Assembly: GCF_000003605.2 (NCBI RefSeq)
Contig: NW_003112502.1
Location: forward strand, 8,520-18,870
Length of the DNA stretch: 10,351 bases
Source: Saccoglossus kowalevskii
Lineage: Eukaryota > Hemichordata > Enteropneusta > Harrimaniidae
Direction: 5' to 3'
A model generated the notes under the pieces. That model did not search any database and was not told the DNA's origin. It worked only from the letters and a program-made list of their open reading frames with translations. Positions 6,429 to 10,351 of the stretch are shown here, one piece after another (the first letter of the stretch is position 1; the number at the start of each line of letters is the position of its first letter). Position numbers and translations under genes: made by a program.

Positions 6429-7608
6429 GTGTGTCATTCTAATGCACTAACAAATCTTCACATTCAAACATTGTTGCCCAATAGTTCTGAATTCAGCGCA
6501 TATCACGTCGGCACGTTCAAATTAAACATGGAAATAAAGACTCTACTAAATACAATTTAACTGATGGGCACCAATATAGTGCAATAAAATCATATGCATA
6601 TATTAACAGAGACAGGAATACACATCAGTAAATCTGATATGAGGTAACACATGAATTACGTGAAACCATAGTTATGTACAACAAGATTTGTGCTTGGTAT
6701 GGTTATTCGGATTTGGCAATTTCCTTTGCCTCTACGATAAAATGGCCGAAGACTAAATGAGCAGTAATTTTTGTTTCGTAATTTCCGAGTTCTATTCGAA
6801 AGGGAAATGTACGTAGGAATAAAAGAGTGATTATATGTTATTAGAAGTAATTATTCTGGTATCGCATCCTACGACAACGCGATAATAGGCGCGATATTAT
6901 GTAATTTGTGTGTAATAACCTCTTTATCATATATGGTTGCAAAATCTGTATCTGCTTTAAAACAAATTCAGATGATTTCATTGCAAATATAGTTATTCCC
7001 TTAGGAAATAGATGTGGCGTGCATTTTGAGCAACACGCAGACACAAACTTTTGGTCAAGATTTATTAACATTTCATAGTTGATTTTACAATCACTCAATT
7101 ACAAATTGTCAGAGCAATTTTGTTGCTTCTGACCCCTTATGAAGTTTATTAAATTATTTTTGATTTTGGATATACCAGTCCAAATAATGAAATGTCTGAG
7201 TGAACGTAAATACAAAGATATATCGTTCCAAACGTTATGCGGTAATTTGCTGTGTTCAGTTTTCAATTTCAAAACCCCCTTGTTTTCTCTTTTATTACTT
7301 GTTTTTAGTGGTCCGTTGAACACTAGCTAGAACATGCCAATATGCAAAATATACGGTTGGTCAGTTTGAATGAACAGTCGTGTGTACATTGTGGGCGAGT
7401 TGTCAAGGCGTGTAATAAGTTCAGGACGCACATTTGTCTGTTTCACTGAAGGGTTAGATGGGCAAAACGTATGTATGATTTTGTTACACACAACATTGTT
7501 CCTCAGCCGTCTACTCCTAATTCAGCAACATTCGGATGATTTTAATGTAACTGAAAATTGGAACTTCATGGGGCGGAGATCCGGGATTATTATGCTCTGA
7601 TCATCAGT

Positions 7609-7619
7609 TATATATATAT
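7609..7619. repeat. short TA dinucleotide run
   Basis: About five and a half TA units, too short to be more than a simple-sequence tract. Confidence 0.7.
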
Positions 7620-7650
7620 GTTAAATTCAACCTATGTAATTATTTGCATT

Positions 7651-7666
7651 CGTTACTATAGTAACG
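7651..7666. promoter_or_regulatory. 16-bp perfect palindrome containing an RFX X-box-like site
   Basis: CGTTACTATAGTAACG reads the same on both strands. Its inner 14 bases (7652-7665) fit the RFX X-box consensus, RYYNYY, a short spacer, RRNRAC, as two full half sites around AT. RFX factors control ciliary and other genes in animals. No start site or gene is seen nearby, so the role is a guess. Confidence 0.35.
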
Positions 7667-8290
7667 GGTTTTTGCCTTTTCTTTGCATAATCGATGAGAT
7701 CATTCTAGTCACGATTCGTTCTCATGTTCAGTAGATTTAAAATCACAACCTATCGAACATGAAATTCGAGATTCAGATATGCGGGTTCGACAATTTCGTA
7801 TAAAAATTTACGTTTACCGCAATCCGCAATTGATTTGGAAGTCTAGGAACAGGTTCTGTAGCAGGTATACTATGTTTTCTGACTTATACTGCAAAAAACA
7901 TTGCATTCATTTTGAAGTCATTTGCGTAATTCTGAAATTTGACCCAATATAGAATCATAGTGTCTTTCATTACGCGCTTTGTATTTTGCACCCTGCTGTG
8001 GGTCATTCACATTTGGAGTCTACTTCTAAACACGGAAAACTGATGTGTTCATTTAACCACGGGATACATCGTTAAATACGCTATCGGCGTATTCAGGCAG
8101 TTAAAACGCTGGAATAATACAATGTGAGATACGTGGTTATATCTAATATATCATGGCAGTTTGGTGCAATAAAACAGTGTAATATTTTGTTTATATATTC
8201 ACACTATGTAATAACAAACCAAATAAATTATTATTTTGAATTACATTAATTTCAACATCCTTGGCAGGTTCAGCTAAAAGCGATATAAAG

Positions 8291-8306
8291 ATATATATAT
8301 ATATAT
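8291..8306. repeat. AT dinucleotide microsatellite
   Basis: Eight AT units in a row within a longer A/T-only stretch. Confidence 0.85.
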
Positions 8307-8910
8307 TGGATCACATTTCAAACTCTCCCAACCTCCACTTCTCGGCGCAAAATGTGAAATATGTACATGGGAATATCAAACCAATGAAATTCGCGTCCTT
8401 ACAATAGCAGGATTATTAAACTAGTGTGTTAATTTCATGGAAATTACTATACGAGTTTAATAAATCCGATATTGTAACGTCACTCATAGGATATCCTCTA
8501 TTACTATATATATTCTAGAAGTCAGTGAATTTATTATCTATTTTGGAAACAACGACCTTGTAAAGATGCAATGTTAGATCTTATCTATTTCATCTATTAC
8601 AACTGGAAACGTTTGACGAACCATGTTTGATTGCGCAATGTTTTGTATAAATTACAGTGTACAGTCACAGTTATATTTCCTTGGCGCTCAAACAGCTAAC
8701 TGAATTCTAAGCAGGGGTTATATAGGTAAGGGTAATAGTGGCTGTGATATCTACAACTAGTTGAGATATGTCACAAATGATGTATACATCTGTGTAGTGT
8801 AACAGTAGTGTAGCCAGCTAATACTTTATAACACTGAATCCTTTTTGAAAACTTAGTCTTTATCAGTGTGTTTTTATCTATTCAAACCCTGAGTGGATTA
8901 GTCTCACAGA

Positions 8911-8956
8911 AAGGAAGAGCAGCCTCGTCGCTTTCTTACATTTTAGATCACAAAAG
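8911..8956 (+). other. possible small internal exon between CACAG and GTAAGTG
   Basis: A 46-base stretch lies between an acceptor-like CACAG (ending 8910) and AAAAG|GTAAGTG (donor GT at 8957-8958). Two of its three frames are open. The upstream pyrimidine tract is weak, and no joined coding exon is visible. It could be a 5' UTR exon or chance. Confidence 0.15.
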
Positions 8957-9266
8957 GTAAGTGATGGCATATGTTTTTATTTACAATGAATACACGCAAA
9001 ATTATTAATGGGTATTTGGTCAGCATTAAATTGTGATTTCGTGGCGATATTACATGTCTAACCGAATTCTTGTGTCTTATGGGGAAAAGGCAAGGATGTG
9101 TATACATACGTTATCACATACTTGTATATTGTACGTACATCGATTGTAAACACATCAAGTACAACATTGTAGTTAGTCATCAGATGTCTGGCAAACATTT
9201 ATTATCAAATAGCAATAACACAGTGAAGCTCAGGCATCGAATGATGACACAGGATATTAAAACGGC

Positions 9267-9373
9267 TTTTTTTGTATTTAAAACAAAAATTTTATTTGGA
9301 TCTTTGTAAAGAAAATTACACATCTCATATTCCTGCTTTGTACAATAAATTTATGCAAAATAAAATCCACAAA
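9267..9373 (-). repeat. 3' untranslated end and short A-tail of the LINE
   Basis: On the minus strand, after the reading-frame stop (9376-9374), about 100 AT-rich bases follow, with AATAAA (opposite 9291-9296) and then a run of seven A (opposite 9267-9273). This order suits the 3' end of a LINE that ends in a polyadenylated tail. The exact end and any target-site duplication could not be confirmed. Confidence 0.4.
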
Positions 9374-9817
9374 TTATGAAGCGACCTGGACCATTTTTTT
9401 CAGTAAATTCCCCCATTTCTTAATATGAGTATTTAGCTTATTTCTTCTAACAGCTATATTATACTCAATTTCTTGAAAATACTGTACATATTTGTTGTAA
9501 GCAATAAAATCTGGATTCTGATTATTATACTTACACAAATATATGAAACGTTTTGCAACCAAAATAAGGAAATTTGCTAAGTATGTATAAGATTCATCCC
9601 CAAGTAGTATTTGTTGTGCATCCGGAGATGCATGAAGACCTAGATTTCTACCCAAAGCATATAACAAGTGTATGATATATTGAATTCTGGACATTGTCAT
9701 AGTTTTAATGATTATTATCTTCCCTGATAAGGTCAGATCTATGGATTTCCAAAAGTTGAGACTTTTTTTCATATTTTCTATTACATTGGCTAGATTAAGC
9801 TTCAAGGATGCATCCAT
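9374..9817 (-). pseudogene. LINE RT thumb and C-terminal region
   Basis: This is a 147-codon open frame ending at TAA (opposite 9374-9376). NLANVIENMKKSLNFWKSIDLTLSGKI then IKTMTMSRIQYIIHLL form the thumb: a helix followed by the W-x-x-x-x-LTL-x-GKI motif common in LINEs. After a divergent middle (about residues 55-80), AKRFIYLCKYNNQNPDF and YFQEIEYNIAVRRNKLNTHIKKWG match the C-terminal end of L1/Tx1-type ORF2 proteins. The middle looks shortened compared with family members, where an LxxxxW-like linker region is usual. The internal frame is intact, but the upstream breaks make it useless by itself. Confidence 0.85.
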
Positions 9818-9990
9818 TTCATGTGAAAATATACACCAACAATCTTATCTAGCTGAGTTGGCCATCTGATAGGGAGTGGTTTTGACATGTTGTTCTTACA
9901 TTTTCCTAACCACAATGCTTTATTTTTATCCATGTCAATCTTTAGACCTGATGAAAGTGAAAATGTTTCAATCAAATCTAGTAACTTCAT
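9802..9990 (-). pseudogene. LINE RT segment just after the catalytic box
   Basis: A 62-codon open stretch: LLDLIETFSLSSGLKIDMDK then NKALWLG, P-x-RWP and KIVGVYF. The pattern of a helix, then SGLK-x-N/D-x-x-K, then W-x-G, then GVxF is the standard one between the RT active site and the thumb of LINEs. The frame ends in TGA (opposite 9802-9804) because of a frame change near 9805-9817, after which the next block continues. The ATG at 9990 is a chance codon, not a start. Confidence 0.85.
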
Positions 9991-10351
9991 CTACAAATGC
10001 CACATATTTCACTTCAGTTTCTGCACATGTGATACCACTAATTTTATTTTTTAGAGCGTACCGAAATTAACAGCATTTCACGTGCTACAATAAAAAGCAT
10101 GGGTGTCTCACTCCCTTGTGTAAATCAAAATAACCTGTGCTACTACCTTTGTTCATAACACAACTCATAATATTAAAATACAGAGTTTTCATCCACTAAA
10201 TAAAATGTTCACCAAAGTTAAAGGCTTCCAAAGATCTAAACAAAACGTGCCATTCCAGAGAATCAAAAGCCTTCTCAAAATCAACAGTTAGGCCACACCG
10301 ACTTAATTTTATGGATGACATCCACGCGCGCATTAGTTTTCGCCTGTTCTC
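9986..10351 (-). pseudogene. LINE reverse transcriptase palm, broken
   Basis: This is the polymerase core that primes on nicked target DNA. The first catalytic aspartate lies in VDFEKAFDSLEW (10285-10250). An in-frame TAG (opposite 10196-10198) interrupts FI-WMKTLYFN. After KGVR (about 10113-10105) the usual GCPLS segment is missing and the frame changes to PMLFIVAREMLLISVRS. A further change leads into KISGITCAETEVKYVAFVDE. The metal-binding box, normally F/Y-x-D-D, is FVDE at 9997-9986, glutamate (GAA) replacing the second aspartate. Just after it, about ten or more codons and the frame are lost before the next block starts at 9990. The first few codons at the window edge resemble the IGEN-x-R region seen before the palm in this family. 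Confidence 0.88.

Larger units (their letters stand above)
5589..6840. other. AT-rich DNA right of the LTR, no gene seen
   Basis: No frame with recognisable protein motifs, no tRNA A/B boxes and no rRNA-like sequence was found. The stretch has an 8-bp-stem hairpin (5936-5958), a 14-base direct repeat 70 bp apart (6075 and 6145), a 13-base tandem duplication (6403-6428) and an E-box CACGTG (6121-6126). It could be intron or intergenic DNA. Confidence 0.6.
6841..9266. other. AT-rich DNA between retroelements, no convincing gene
   Basis: The longest frames are a minus-strand pair at 7323-6841, in one frame split by a single TAA at 7101-7099, and plus-strand frames at 7370-7600 and 9070-9309. 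None shows a motif I recognise, and such lengths are expected by chance in DNA of this composition. The stretch also holds TA-rich simple repeats, a 16-bp palindrome (7651-7666), a TATATA string (8720s) and a good splice donor (8956/8957). It may be host intron or promoter DNA, but I cannot show that. Confidence 0.55.
9374..10351 (-). mobile_element. decayed non-LTR retrotransposon (L1/Tx1-type LINE), 3' half of ORF2
   Basis: Reading leftward from the window edge: a GEN-R...L start (about 10351-10330), the RT palm box VDFEKAFD (10285-10262), EW, FNFGEHFI, MSCVMN..STGYF, KGVR, a degraded catalytic box, the post-catalytic block with SGLKI..DKN.ALWLG, then the thumb and C-terminal region. The spacing and wording match apurinic-endonuclease LINEs of the L1/Tx1 kind found in aquatic animals, from family knowledge. 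The endonuclease half and ORF1 would lie right of the window or be missing through 5' truncation, which is common for LINEs. Several frame changes and a stop show that the copy is dead. It lies in the opposite orientation to the gypsy element. Confidence 0.87.

Noticed and set aside
7370-7600. 76-codon plus-strand open frame
   Set aside because: No motif is visible and its length is at chance level.
7776-7800. GGGTTCGACAATTTCG as a tRNA B box
   Set aside because: It lacks the CC end of the B box, and there is no A box or cloverleaf around it.
9070-9309. 79-codon plus-strand open frame
   Set aside because: Its end overlaps the 3' end of the minus-strand LINE, and it shows no motif.
9876-10070. 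64-codon plus-strand open frame
   Set aside because: It is a shadow of the LINE RT on the other strand.
1-10351. CRISPR array, toxin-antitoxin, phage or other prokaryotic system
   Set aside because: No spaced repeats, no compact operon-like genes and no ribosome-binding sites occur. Retroelements and splice-like signals point to an animal genome.

Overview
The window looks like AT-rich, non-vertebrate animal DNA, most likely a marine invertebrate such as a mollusc. That is inferred from the low gene content, the eukaryotic splice-donor-like strings, and the retroelement types: a Ty3/gypsy-type LTR element and an L1/Tx1-type LINE. No base-level test of species was possible. There is no bacterial or phage signal: no operons, no ribosome-binding sites, no CRISPR.

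Layout, left to right. (1) Positions 1-561, minus strand: a 175-180 codon open frame with a Cys/His zinc-binding pattern, resembling the uncharacterised, often repeat-associated proteins of corals, molluscs and echinoderms. (2) 544-1766: AT-rich DNA with no gene I can support. (3) About 1767-5588, plus strand: a decayed, 5'-truncated Ty3/gypsy retrotransposon. The order is reverse transcriptase, RNase H, linker, integrase core, GPY/F module, acidic tail, polypurine tract and one 3' LTR. Gag, protease and the 5' LTR are not visible. The pol frame is broken by about eight frame changes and at least four stop codons. The RT active-site motif reads YLGD, and the integrase has lost its second catalytic aspartate and its zinc-finger first half. 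(4) 5589-9266: 3.7 kb of AT-rich DNA without a convincing gene. It holds short repeats, hairpins, an RFX-type palindrome and two strong splice-donor strings that may mark host exons. (5) About 9267-10351, minus strand, running off the right edge: the 3' half of a dead LINE, whose RT catalytic box reads FVDE, with a thumb/C-terminal region and a short A-tail.

No genes here appear to work together. The window is a small graveyard of independent retroelement insertions in opposite orientations around possible host regulatory or intronic DNA. I did not find a convincing undescribed system. The best second-look items are the zinc-finger orphan ORF, the LTR with its cluster of E2F/CArG/E-box-like motifs, the ATG-plus-splice-donor unit abutting the LTR end, and the 16-bp X-box-like palindrome.
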